Positions 20,922 through 34,100 of a DNA stretch of 64,000 nucleotides are shown here, one piece after another. A program made the translations under genes and the position numbers. The DNA is from Rhyacichthys aspro (Eukaryota > Chordata > Actinopteri > Gobiiformes > Rhyacichthyidae). The stretch spans positions 14,933,982 to 14,997,981 of the forward strand of contig CM072168.1 in NCBI GenBank assembly GCA_036850595.1. The letters are read 5' to 3'. Below the pieces are notes generated by a model. The model saw nothing but the letters and a program-made list of their open reading frames with translations. It was not told the DNA's origin and did not search any database. The first letter of the stretch is position 1. Every line of letters starts with the position of its first letter.

Positions 20922-23796
20922 TCAGCCAGAGCGCCCTTCTATGTCTCTGTGTTTTTTATTTTATCCTGGTGCTCCTCTCACATCAGTGTCATCAGTTTTT
21001 TTAAATTATTGCTTCTGATGAAACTAAAAATTCATTGCACTGCTCTTGCATGAACAGTAGCAAAAATGAATATTAATATCAAATGTAAAATGCCATTTTT
21101 TGCCCCGATGTATATTTAGGTGTGATCAGCCATTGCTCCTCATAGCAGGGTGCAAATAACAAACGCCCTATTGCAAATGCCCTGCATGCTGTCGGTATTA
21201 ATAAAGTTCTGTTTAATGAACGGCGTTGGAGTCAGTCATTTGAGAGTTGCTTTCAGCTTATCTGTGACAGCGACAATGAGCCAAAACACTTGAGAGCAAT
21301 CCCTATACAAAATGAAAATAAGCCCGCAGAGAGGGTCTTTGAAGTGTAAAGAAGAACATTGGAGGACACAGAAAGGTATTTTGATGTCGGACAAAATTGT
21401 TGGAGAAAGGAATGAGCTGATGCAACGTGGGGAAGAAGTGAGTCTGCAAAAGGGAGGATAATCAGAACTGTGTAGTGATCAAAGCCTGAAAGTTAAGTGA
21501 AAATGTTGCTCATTCTTACTAAAATAAATAAAAATACCTTCTGATATTGTCTGTTCCTCTGTTGAGAATACCTCAATATCACAAAAATGTATTTTATACC
21601 TTACTTACATTTTAACATTGTATAAAATTAAAATGATGTGATGCTTGATTTTTTTAGACTTTTTCGATTATAGAGAACACAAATCTAGGATGCTCTGTGT
21701 CTTATGGTTTTGTAGTCACTCCATGTAATAAACAGTCCATAACAATGCCTTACTGTTGAAATATCTGGTGATGGTCCATGGCATGGCTAAAGAACATACA
21801 TGAAATCAAATCTTTTGTATAGAACTGTGACATTAAGTAACACATTTACAGTTTGAATGAGTATGTAATGAATAATTTCGGACAGTCAAATTGAGTTAAA
21901 TGTTTGAGTCAAAGTGCCAAATGACAAGAGGATCGTGAAGAGAGTGTATCTGAGCTCCTGTCTCCTTACATCACTTGTGAACAATGAGTAATGCTATAGA
22001 CCCCTGTGAGACATTAGCATGTCATATGCATACAGTAAATCTGCTAACGTCATATGTGCCCATTATAGCTTCGAACTCGAGGGTGCCAAATAAAATGGAA
22101 AAGGAGGGTGAAAATGAGTGTGGGGCAGGGTAACTGTAGAAAACTAGTTTGGGAACAGTGTAGTAATTCAATCTCTGACCTTTCTGCCTGTGGGAGTGGT
22201 GTAGGTGGTAAGTAGCTGTCGCCTTCTGCATGAGTTTAAGGTTGTGCTGCATTTCCAGAGGTGTTGCTGGTTCAACAATAGCATACAGTGTGTCAGCAGG
22301 CAGAGAGAACAAGAAGCGAGCTGTCGTTTGTTGCAACACAGTCACTCTCCAATTTGCCCTTGAAAATCTGCTTTTCAGTTGTGACAGAATGCCACTCATC
22401 TACCTGCTCCTCATCACTGCAGAAAACGCACACGGTTATTCAAAGAGTTTGGAGATAAGACAGTTTCTTCATCTGATACTGCAGTGAAATGCCTAGAGCT
22501 ACAAACATTGCCGGCTTACCATGTGCATTTGGCAATGGACAAAAAGGCATTAGACACCTGAAATTGCAAGGTCTACGCAGAAAAGGGCATTTGGTACATG
22601 GCAACAGTCAATGTGTGTGCTGTTGGTGAGTAGGTAGAGAACAATAGCAACTTGCTCAATATTTTGCTGCTTTTCTTTGTGTGAGCATTTATACGACACA
22701 AGCTTAAGGCCAGAAGATACATGTCTCTGGATGTTTAAGACATGTACAGAATGCATAAAACACATAACAATGAGTTATACACAAGGACATGTGCTTCCTC
22801 ATCAAAGACTGATCCACCTGATGGGATTAGCAAACTCATTGCTAAAGCCACAAAACCAACTTTAAAGTAAAATGCACCTTGCCATTTTTGAGATCTACAT
22901 GTTTAGAACAGGAATATTGACTGTCAAAGAAATGCTGTGTAACTTTTTAGGCTTTGCACCTACTGAGAGATGAGACAGATGAAACTGTTGCATTGATATA
23001 TATACACACCTTTTTAATTTGGTAACCATCAAAATAATTTTAAAGCTTTGTATTTTATGACAAAAAGTTACAGTTAGAAGTTGCTTTAAACACATATTAC
23101 AAATGTTTTGTCCATTCTAGAGGAAGTGTTTTAAACATAGTCCTCATGAAAAATGAATGTGAAATACTGCCACTTTTGTTGCTGTCTCAAAAGTGGCCCA
23201 AGGCAGCTACAAACATTTCTGTTTTTCAGCCATTTTTATGTTTGATAAAAGAGTCAGCGTTTCCATTACAAACAAACTGAACTGAAAACTATCGTGATAT
23301 TTTTCTACACCATATTTTTACATAGGCAAGACATATGCACACCAAGCAGTATGTATGGTTCAGAAAGTAGGTTTATGCAGCATTAGTTTGTAACTGTGTC
23401 ACTTACCTCTGAATTCCTTTCAGGTCAGAAGCTTTTGAAAGGAAAGCCTATTTATTATGTAGTCAGTTGACCTCTTGCCAGCTCACACAGCGTAAATTGC
23501 TCACAGTTAGCGCTAAAAACATAGTCAGTTGGCGTTGAGCACCAGCAGTGGAGATGGAGTGCCAGCTATTCCCTTCCCAGCTGGAAGATAAACACATGCA
23601 CAAAGTCACACTGCCTGTGGTGTCTGATGCCTTGACTCAAACGTGACAATGCGGGAAAGTGACACTCCAGTAAGTCTGCAGTGTCCTCGTCACTATCACA
23701 TTTCAAATGCATCACTGTCTCCTCCGTCTGGTACCTCTGTGGGCATATTTTTCTTATTAAATCACATGATCTGAGCTTATACCATATACCATTTTT
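20922..23796. other. Intergenic, no gene recognised
   Basis: The longest ORF here (125 codons, minus strand, 22022-22399) has no recognisable domain, splice context or compositional support and is judged spurious. No mobile element termini were seen. Confidence 0.55.
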
Positions 23797-24090
23797 TTCA
23801 AGTATTTATTGTAATTGTTACAAAAGAACAACGAAATTACGTTTGGAGCATCCACATGTGTAGTTGATAAAGTGCAAACTTGGTAAAGTGCAAACCCAGT
23901 GTAATAAATAACCCCTATATAACCCCGGTGTAAACATTTAGCACAGTATGACATCAGTACAGCAACAGTAATGGCAGCAGCATCAGGGCATGTCACTGAT
24001 AAAGTGCATTAGGGTAGCCTTACGGTAGTCAGCTGTCAGCCCAGTTTAAAGAAGCAGACAGGATCAATGTTACAGAGACCAAACCATGTA
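23797..24090 (-). repeat. Probable LINE 3'-end fragment (reverse orientation)
   Basis: TATTTATTGTAATTGTTACA followed by AAAGAACAACGAAATTACG and repeated AAAGTGCAAAC words resemble, in reverse, the 3' untranslated end of a fish non-LTR retrotransposon (a tail like ...CAATAAAT). No reverse-transcriptase coding sequence is present. Confidence 0.4.
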
Positions 24091-24477
24091 CTGATGAAAA
24101 TGGGGCCAAAGAAATTAGATTATAAACACTTTGTACTTCAATGTCCATTTAATTTTGATTCCTAGAGGTATATGTTCACACGATATGTTGCTGAGAAATG
24201 GCCCAGTTCTTGTCAGTTCAGACAGCCACATTTGTACTGAGGAGTGGTACAGTGGTTTCTCAAGTTTTAGAAGCATTGTTAGCTGTAATGAAAGTGTGTT
24301 TTCACTGGTCCTTTAACAGCCAAAGATAACACAAAGCCTGTATCATTTCTCCTGTCTGCTTCTATAAACTGGTGTTTTACTGACACTTATCTTCTGTAGG
24401 GATTAAGTTACCTATCTCATAGTATCTCATAGACTCGCTTTACAAAATTCTGGACAATCCTTTTAAATCCTCTATAC

Positions 24478-25120
24478 CAGGCTCTTTAGCGCCCCCTTAG
24501 TGGCTCCCTGGAGCTTTTTCAAAAATATATGAAAATGGAAAAAGATGGGGAGATGTATATTTTTTGTTTTAATATGGTTTCTGTAGGAGGACAAACATGA
24601 CACAAACATTCTTAACGTTTTCCAATGCTGTAAAAATGTGTATAACAAATATTAAATTTCAACATTTCTGTCAACGAAGATTTGCGTCATAGCCTGCGAC
24701 ACTAGTTTCAGCGCGGCGCTGTGCCAGGCTGTTGTAAACAAACCGGCGGGTGTGTCATGGACCATGGATCCCAAAGTGAAAAACAGAAAGATAGCTGATG
24801 ACATTAATATTGTAATGGAAGTTAAACTTAAAGCACCAGATATCGTACAGCAGAGTAGTCACATGGTGCGTCATTCTCTCCAGGATGCGCTGCAGGGAAA
24901 ATAAACATTTAATCATGAATGCTCATTATGTATTTGTAGCCTACTTAGTCATTTTGATAGTAGGCTAATATAGCTAATATACACTTACAGTCTGTGTTGC
25001 CTTCATATAAGGCTTATATAAGGCTTTTAATTTTTTGCGGCTCCAGACAGATTTTTTGTTGTTGTTTTTTTTTTTTTGGTCCAATATGGCTCTTTGAACA
25101 TTTTGGGTTGCCGACCCCTG
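24478..25120. mobile_element. Non-autonomous hAT element
   Basis: The right end, read on the minus strand, is CAGGGGTCGGCAACCCAAAA followed by an AAAGAGCCA motif, a standard fish hAT terminus. The left end is CAGGCTCTTTAGCGCC, apparently with part of the terminus deleted. Flanks are 8-bp near-identical duplications, CTCTATAC (24470-24477) and CCCTATAC (25121-25128), one mismatch apart. The 643-bp body has no intact transposase; a short reading frame from the ATG near 24765 (MDPKVKNRK...) may be a remnant of its N-terminus. Confidence 0.8.
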
Positions 25121-25128
25121 CCCTATAC

Positions 25129-28100
25129 ATCTCAGCTTATTCATATAAACCTAGAGCGCAGAATTTTTACCAAAATTTCTCTCCCACTCTCTTGGGATCC
25201 ACATTGCTGTGCTTCAGATAGAATTTTTGAATCAGCATCTGTTTGGTGATTTTGTCTCGGCACTTCTCAGCAGGGTGCCATCACACACAGCTGTTTCATC
25301 ATGTCAGACCAACATTAACTCCAAACGTCTGTCTCTTACAGTGTCTCCTGCCTTTAAATAATTTGTAATAATACACTCCATTTCCATGGTTTGTGAAGTT
25401 CCGTTTAAGTGGATGTGTTTCTTGGGATTATAGAAATAAATTATCAAACGTTTTCTCAAATAAACTTACATAAACTAAAAGCTGTAATCTGTTTATTGGT
25501 GTTCAGACTTAAGCTTGTGTAAATGTCAGCTGCACAAGGCAGAACAGAAGTGTAGTTGCCAGAAACGTTGGCAGTCTCCTGCTGTCTCAGTGGGGCAAAG
25601 TCAAATGAGGTGGACGCTTCACCACATAGGTCAAGTGTGGTCAAGCTTTGTTTGTGTTTAGTGTCACTTTCAGATTTCATACATTCACCGCTTGCAATTG
25701 TTATGAAATAAAGAAAATAGTTCTTGTAATTTTTGTAATATTTCACAGTTGTGATCATCTATAGCCATGCAAAACCAAAATAATTCACACACAATTAAAT
25801 GTAAGATCTGAAAATATACTTTCTTTCTTGTATAATACGGTAATTTGCCCTTTTTTAACAGATGGAGGTATTTTTTTTAGTTCCAAATACTAAATACAGC
25901 TACCAAACGTCTCTGAAAATGAGCACTTACAGTAAGTCTTGCAGCCTATGGCATCATACTTTATCACCTGTCCATGGAAAAAGATTACATTAAGATATTT
26001 GATAGGGTTGGATCCATTAAAGGACAAACCAGAAGACTTTGGAAACTGCTCTCATGTCAAATCATCTGGATTACAGGTGATTGGCATTTGTGTCATTTGT
26101 CTTTTTTTTTTCTTTTTTAGTATTGCACTTAATGAGGTACCCTCTTTGTTAAAATTGCATTGCTGTCTTGTGTAACTCCATTTTTTGGACCAAACATTTC
26201 CCTTCTTTGAAGCCAGTGCCACCAACTGCTTTTGTTGGCGCCTTCAGAAGTTGTAATCCCAGCCATGAATCCCTGCTCTCCCTGAATAAATGTCTGGTGC
26301 ATGTGGCCACAAATCCATGGCAACAAGCTTCTGTGGGGTTTACACAGGCTGCACAGACTCAACCCTAACAACTTGTACAAGACAATGTCTATCAACTGCA
26401 TCCTATGGCACATAACTCGGAAATAGACAAGAGAGTGAGTTCAAGGTCTGCGTGGGCAGACTTTTACTGACAGAAAAATAATTATGTGCATGTTTCCAAA
26501 GCCTTTTATGTCAATATAATGAACAAACATAAGGATTTTTTTATGGACAATATTCCATACGTCAGAAAGAAACCTCACAATACATTCATGCAGTATTCAA
26601 TAGTAAGTGTGGTTTTACATGCTACAACAACTGCAGTCTTGCAGTTATTTGATTTGGAAGCAAGGTGAACTGTTGGTTTGGTTTCTGAGGAGTTAACTCA
26701 CTTGTCAGCAGGCAGACCTTGAAAACAGAAAGGCACTTCAATTTAATTTTCCATCATGCACTGCAACAAGAGTAATTTGATTTTCAACTTTGTTGTGAAC
26801 CCAGGTTAAAATCAAGTTTTGGGTTCATTAGCTCAATGTAATTTCCTTACTCTCTCTCCCCAACTGTCTCTATCAAATAAGGGCAAAACCAATAAATGTA
26901 TAAAAATAGAAAGCAATGAAAAACAGTATACATCATAGACAACCAAGAATAAACAGTTTGTCAAAGAAGTCTATGAATGAGCTTTGCACTTATTCAGCTA
27001 CAAAATGTTGCTGGTGTGGTTGCATTTGTCCAATATATTCTACTCTGTGGCTTTCTAATGAACCCACACAGCACACTGTCAGAGCTAACAACGAGCTACC
27101 CCTGCTATAGTTCATGCTCAATGCTGTGACACACAGCATGTTTTGCCAATTAGTGTGTTTTCTGGTAAAGAAACACAAGGTTTATGTTTGATATTGCCTG
27201 TATTAATAAACACTCTTTCCAGACAAATTCTTGCACTGAAAGGCACTTAAAAGTGGTCGGTTTATTTATTTTAAAATGCTGATATTTGTAAGAGCTGCAT
27301 TTCTTTTGGCTTTTGTTGCAAAAGCCAAATGCCCAGAAACAGAAATTTGTATGTGCACCTTCTTTCCCCTTGGCATCCACCTGACATCATGAAATACCAT
27401 GCCTCTATCTTGACATTTAGACCAGAGGAAGGCTGCACACAGTATACGTGAATGTGCTATTGTTATTGAAGGAGCTAATGAGACCCAATAAAAAGGCTTA
27501 ATGTTGAGAGCACAGACAAACGCACACATGTGTCCTTTTCTCAGTCAACCCCAGTGACTCAAAATATCAAGAGTGTTGAGTTGCCACTTTCTTTGTAACA
27601 TAATGGTTTTCATGAGAAATTGGAGTAGGAGAGAGGGGTGGGGGATGGGTGTCCTCTGCCCTGCTGGTAATATTTGAAGAGACTGAATTTTTCATCAAAT
27701 TCATCAAATTTAACAGAATGTGGGAAAGTTACTGCTTAGGCTTATAAACAGTAACTGGGCTTTTTTCTATAATTGCCAGGTTCTTTTGTTTTCTTCCTGT
27801 GGGGACTAAGAGCTGTGGCAATGAATACAGGTCTTTCTGTGGGGAGAGGGAAAGAGAAAGTCACTCAGGCAAAGATAATCCCACAATAGCTTGATTGAGA
27901 AAATTCACTGCAGTCTGTTTGGAAACACAGATAATCAGAGCTCAAAAGAGATCCCCAGGCATCTTATAATAGAGAAAAGATCATCTCACGTCAATTCTGT
28001 CTAAACTCTTAAAACAGTGAAACAGTTTTTAAGGAAATATTCAAACAAGCTTTCTATTTTCAAATTGTTTGATTGATTTGTACATAACGCACTGCAGAAA

Positions 28101-31100
28101 TATCTGTGTGTAACACTATACAGACTGTCTTGTCAGTTTCTGTGAAGGCAGTGATTGACGTTTGCCTGGAATTTGACAGGTACAATCCACCTGTATACAT
28201 ACTTATCATAGGCATCATGGTCCACAGACACATCAATTACTGGCACACTGAACTCAGATATCACCAGTATGTAAATATTGGCTGTTGAAGCTGAGAAAAA
28301 ACAACTATGTTTGTAGAGCAACATGAGAATTTAGTGCAAAGAGTAATAGTCTCAAAGTTAGCCATATATAGCTATGTACTGACACCAAAAAAAAAGGTTA
28401 AGCACAGCTAAACCTAACTCTCAAATACTGATGCAATTAGAGGTTCTTTTAAATCATGAACCCTAACCATTGACACTGCACATGGGTAAATAAACTGTGA
28501 CAATGCTGCATAATCCCCTGTGTATGTCAAAATAATGAGACAGTTATTCGTTAAGGGAGCAATAGTCTACAGAAGGCTATTCAATAAAGTTGAAGAGCGT
28601 TCTATAAAAGACTTGCATTAAACTCTTGTAAAAATAACTCTGTTCTTGAATTAATGAGATGCAGGAATCTTTGAGACAACTGTCACATCTGCACACACTT
28701 CCTCCTCAGCCAAGTTCTTCAGTTCACTTGTCCTCAGCTGTGTATTGATAGACATACAGTGTATAATGCTAAATTATAATGTATTTTCAAGTTGCAAACT
28801 TGGTTGAAGTTGCTTAGGTTGTTTGCTACATCTTGTGGTTGCCTCAGCTTGGCAAATAATTAGTCTAAACTGTGTATCAACAACTGCCAAGATACCCATA
28901 CAGTGACCTCTAATTAGTGAGCCATGTAGAGAGCTAACCTAGACTAGGCGAGACTCGTCAAATCAACATTAAAACATTAAATAGGGGCTACTGAAATTTG
29001 TGAAAACATACATTTCTTTAATGAGACAAATATTCATAATGTTCAACATCAGCCAATATTGTTATTTGTTTTAAATCTTCAGTATTTGTCTTGTACTAAT
29101 GTCTTGTTAAGTTGTTTCTTTCTACTTTTTCAGTCCTCCTTGTGTGGCTTTGAAGAGCAGTATATACTAAGGTATCAATGCCGCGCCATTGCATAACCAG
29201 CATGATTTACTCAGTACAGTACTGCTCAGTGCATGTATTGTGAACCTGTAATCATCATTACTTGTGCTGAGACAATGCTTTATAAAATTACTGCAATTTT
29301 CTGATGCACTATTACTTTGTAATTAACAATGACAGAATGCTTCACTTCCTACGCAGGAGCTGTACAATGCAAATTCTTGAAGCTTAGCAATTCATGAAGG
29401 ACATAAAGGAGTGTTTAAGTGATGTCATGGGGCATTTGCATTTATCATAATGAAGACTGTAGAGCTAAGGGTCATTGCATATTTAAATTCTTTTCTTCTT
29501 CCTCCTTTTTTTTAACATCTTACTTGACAAAATTCAAAGTGAAAATAAATTGCCTCATTTATTATGACACTGGATGACAGTCATCTGTCTAACAAGGTTT
29601 TATAGATATTTTGTCCCTAGACCCAAGCCTACACTTTTCCTCAAAACTAATTATTTCACAAACCCAGCAGATATCCCCCAATAATTATGCATGTGATAAA
29701 AGCTGTGTGTGCCTGCTACTCCTGGTCAGCACTGGATCGATGCTGGAGAACGTAGCCTACCTCTGGTCAACACACAAAAATGGGTGCCTTATCATAATGA
29801 TGTGCTGATGAGTTTCATAGGGTGCATACTGATACTGAGTGGAAAGTATGTGATGAGAATTTTAAAGACCACATCACTAAGTTGGCAAACAAGACTGAAA
29901 TCCCTACGATCCTAAATACATAGTGATATTAAAAAGGCCAATGTCTTCATTGCAGAGTAAAAGCTTGCTCTACAAGCAAAACGCACAATTTAAGTAAGAA
30001 GTGTTCGCCGCATCAGAGAGAAAGACAGCTTCAAATGAACAAAGCAAACAAATTACCTGCCACCTCCAGGGTCTGCTGCTCAATAGACATTATCTGAGCA
30101 GCCTTTATTTGATAGCATATATAAATGAAACCGGGCAGGGAAAATGATTTTGGTGTAATTTTCTGTGACCCAGCCTCCATTTACAGATCACTACTGTCAC
30201 AAAAAAATGAAATGGAGCAAAAAAGTATAGGTTCTTTAGAAAACACTCTTTATAATGAAACAGTGTTGGACTGATAGGCTTCAGTTGCTTTGCAATAAAG
30301 TGAACACCTTCAGTTTAACATCAGTTTATGTTAAAGTTTTTATTAGAGCCATAGTTTAACTTAACTAGTCAGCACAAAAGAATTCAAAAGGTTTTAGTTA
30401 AGCTGCCAATTAGCCAATCCCGTCTGCACATTAGTGCTAATCAGTGCATCTGGATGTGCCAACATTTAGCAGACAGCTGGAATAACTTTGGCATATTTCA
30501 CAGCTAACTGTCTTTTAAACTGACATACTGGTTTGGAGGAAAAGTGAAGCCAGTGTTGTGTATGTGACTCAAAGAAATCAGTTCAAGGGTCACCGTTCAG
30601 AGCATTCACATAATAGTCCTGGTAACTTCAATATAAAATGTTATTATAAAAAAAAAAAAAAAGATCAAATTTATAAAGTAATAATAATGTATTCCAAGTC
30701 ACTTGTTTTTTTGTTTTGTTTTTTTAATTATTTACATTGGCGTCTATTTAAAAAAGAAATAATGTAATTTTAGTGGACAGAGTGACATGTGCACCCCATT
30801 AAGTATAATGTCAAATGCTGTGATGAGTGTGAAAATAATAAATATGGACATGAATAACAGAGAACATCGGCTCAGGTGTGCCAATATTTGAACAACATGA
30901 TGCAATGTTGCTCTGATGCAACACTTTTGTGATTTCCCTTTTCTTGTAAAATCATCACTAAGTGTCTTTTAAAAACTGCTCCTACAGCTTAAACTGAACT
31001 GAAAATGGTCAGGTACACAGCAGGAATGAAAAGTGCATTACAACACTGTGTATACAAAAGACACCCAGTCATTATCTCTGTTTTTTCTGTGAGTACAGAG

Positions 31101-34100
31101 ATGTAATTTAAAAGAAGATTCACTTTTCCTAATTCAATGACAAGCTTCAATGAACAATTTAATCTATTTGCTACAGGACAACTCTGTGCCCAAAAGCTGA
31201 CTGAAGTTTGGCAGCAACCTCAAGGACTTGGAGCTTGTCGTAAAGAAACCCTCCCAAACCACCAGCTAGATTTAGAAACAAAGAGGGCCAGGTGGTAGTA
31301 GTTTTAAAGGCTTGGATAATAATTATAGCTCTTCACCTCTCCTCAGACCTGTCTTTGCTAGGATGGCCATTATAAAAAGATCAATGGTGAAAGATGCCCT
31401 CATTTTCCCATTTAGTAAGAGTGTGTAATGGCAGTGTAGTTTGTCACTGCTGTTCATCAGATTGGACTGGTATTATCCCTATGAGCTGCAGTTTTTTATA
31501 TATATATATATATTTTTTTTTGCACCCGCTCGGTCAATGCCGAGATGAGTAACTGCTATTCAAAGAGTGACTCATCTCTGAACTAAAGAAGACTTGTATT
31601 TGTGGATGTGCACAAGTGGGTTTGATGTGTTTGCATGTGTGTGGTGGTCAGTTTAGTCTGTGGCACTTTGCATTGGGGCTTTTAAGCTGTTTGGCTCAAC
31701 TGAGGGAGCATGAGCAAAAGCCAAACCCAGTGCAATCTGCTGTAATGTGTCCACTAGCTGAGATATTTATGGGGTCTGACTGATAAGTGCTTTTAGGCGC
31801 TTGATACCCATGTCAATTTTTAGACAGGAGCCAACATATTTTGTTCAGACAACAAATGTTCTAGCTTTCAGTGTCTTTCATTTGCATAACAATAAAAAGG
31901 CTCTGTGGATTATGTCTATACAGAACATACAGATGTCAAACAAATAGTAAGATATTGGGAAAAACACTCATCCTTAGGCTTAGAGACTATTATGTGATGT
32001 TGATGGGGTCATTAAAAAAACAAAAAGTGACTTGATCTAAAATTGTTAGCAGGCGTATGGTTTTATAGATAAATACTCTAAACCTACTGCTTCAGGTCTG
32101 TATTTATTGACCAGTGGCCACAGTGACAAACCTGACCAAAATGGGTTGTACATACACATACAACTTCATGATTTTAATGCCTAACTAAACTGTAGCAGAT
32201 TAATAAAACTATCCATTCTTGGGATTCCTCAGTGGCTCTTCCAGCAGAACACATACCATATAAATGGAGCACCTTGGTTTGATTCTCAGCTCAGGCATAT
32301 TTGCTAAAAGCTTACAGTGCACAACAAAAGAGACAATGACATTCTCTGTGCATTTCTATAAAGAAAACTACATAAAGAAAACGTTCTGTTTTCCGTTATC
32401 TCTTGATGTGTCTGTGATAATTTGCCCGCAGGCAAATCTGCCTCTTGGAGTCAACTTGACCCCTGCTGCTGTCCCTGAGTGTGGGTGGGAACTTGCCTCC
32501 TGTGCACCACAATACCATCCTTTGTGTTAGTGACCTTGAGCAGAATCGGACTTCTGCTTTGTGGGAAGACTGTCTTCAACTGTGATGCAACCTGAAACAC
32601 AGGTGTCAACAATCCTAATGAAGCTGTCAGAGGTGTGGGTTCGCCCTCATGGATAAACAAGGGAAACTGCAGGAGGCTGAGCCCATATCTCTGGAGTGCA
32701 TTGTTGCTGAACAGAATTACCTGCCCGTGTCTCTTGTGGTCAAGGATAGACCAGCATAAGCATTAACTGCAATAAATAATAGTTCTCAGAGACAGTCAAT
32801 CACCATTGATCCACAGTAAGAAGCCCAAACAATCTACTGAGACCCCTGGGTATTGGTTTCCTGCATGTCTAAGTTGGCCTGACGGTATACAGCCTCATCT
32901 TTATTACATTAATACAGATTGATTTCTTAACTTTTTTTTTTTTCCATTGTCAACATGCAGTAAAGGAAAAAGGAAATCCTGTGTGTCTCCCTGTAGGAAG
33001 GGGAGACACTTGTTTCTCCCATCAGGAAACCTAATGAACAGTCTCAACCCACTAAGCGGAGAAAAGAGAGTGTGTTTATAAAACCAGCAAATACAGGTTG
33101 TCACAGAGACTGTAACTATAGACGCTGCTGTCACAAACCTATCTTTTATACTCATCTTTTATAATTAGTATTAGTGCTGTGGCTCTACTGTGGTTACCTG
33201 GACCATATACTTACTTCGTGGTAGAAATTAAATGTTCCCAAAGCAAGAAAGTGTTCAGCTGCAGTAGAAATGATGCACATCGCCCTCGCTACAGCTCTTT
33301 CTTAGTCATCTGTCATGGTCCCCAGCTCCCTACACATGTACCTGGGGATGTAGCATAACTAATAGGAATCCACATATTTCCCCGAATTGTAACTTTAACC
33401 AGAATATGCTTTCATAATCATCTTTCAATATACACCATGACACCCATATATTTCACACAAGTGACAAATAGCTCAAGGCATAAAAAAAAGTATTTTATAA
33501 AATCAAAGTGTAAGCTGAGGCTGTCTACCTTCACCACTGTTCCCACACACACAGATTGGACATTTGGTTACAATTCTGTTTGTTTGTTGCTCTTTATATG
33601 AGGTTGTGTGGGTGGTGAAATAGCAAACTTGTTCTGGTAATTATGGCCATTGGTTAAGTGAAAATGCTCTTCTAAGTGATCCTTTGTCATTTACGGTTCT
33701 TCTAGAGAATAACAGTTATTCACGTGTCTCCACAAATGTAACTACCCCAAAGATTTGGGGGACTGTTGCTCTTTTTAATTGCACATATGCTTTGCCCGTG
33801 ATAGACATGATGATTATTAAAGTAAGTCCCATTCTCTAAACCGTGCAGAGACTCACAGGGTGACAACAACTTGAGCATCTTATACTGCTCTGCTCTATGC
33901 ATTCAACCTTCTCAATCTAAAACCAGTGCGGCCCGAAGATATGTACACACTGTGATACGATTTATAGAAAATAACTAGTGAATGCAATGTTAAGAATTAC
34001 AGATAATCGGTAAATTATGAATTTATCATTGAAATCAGTGGACACCAAGGTGCCTTAGAGTTTTAAATAGCCAACTCAGTGTTCAGATTATTTGCAGTAA

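Noticed and set aside
22022..22399. 125-codon minus-strand ORF
   Set aside because: No recognisable domain, signal peptide, splice context or codon bias; likely chance.
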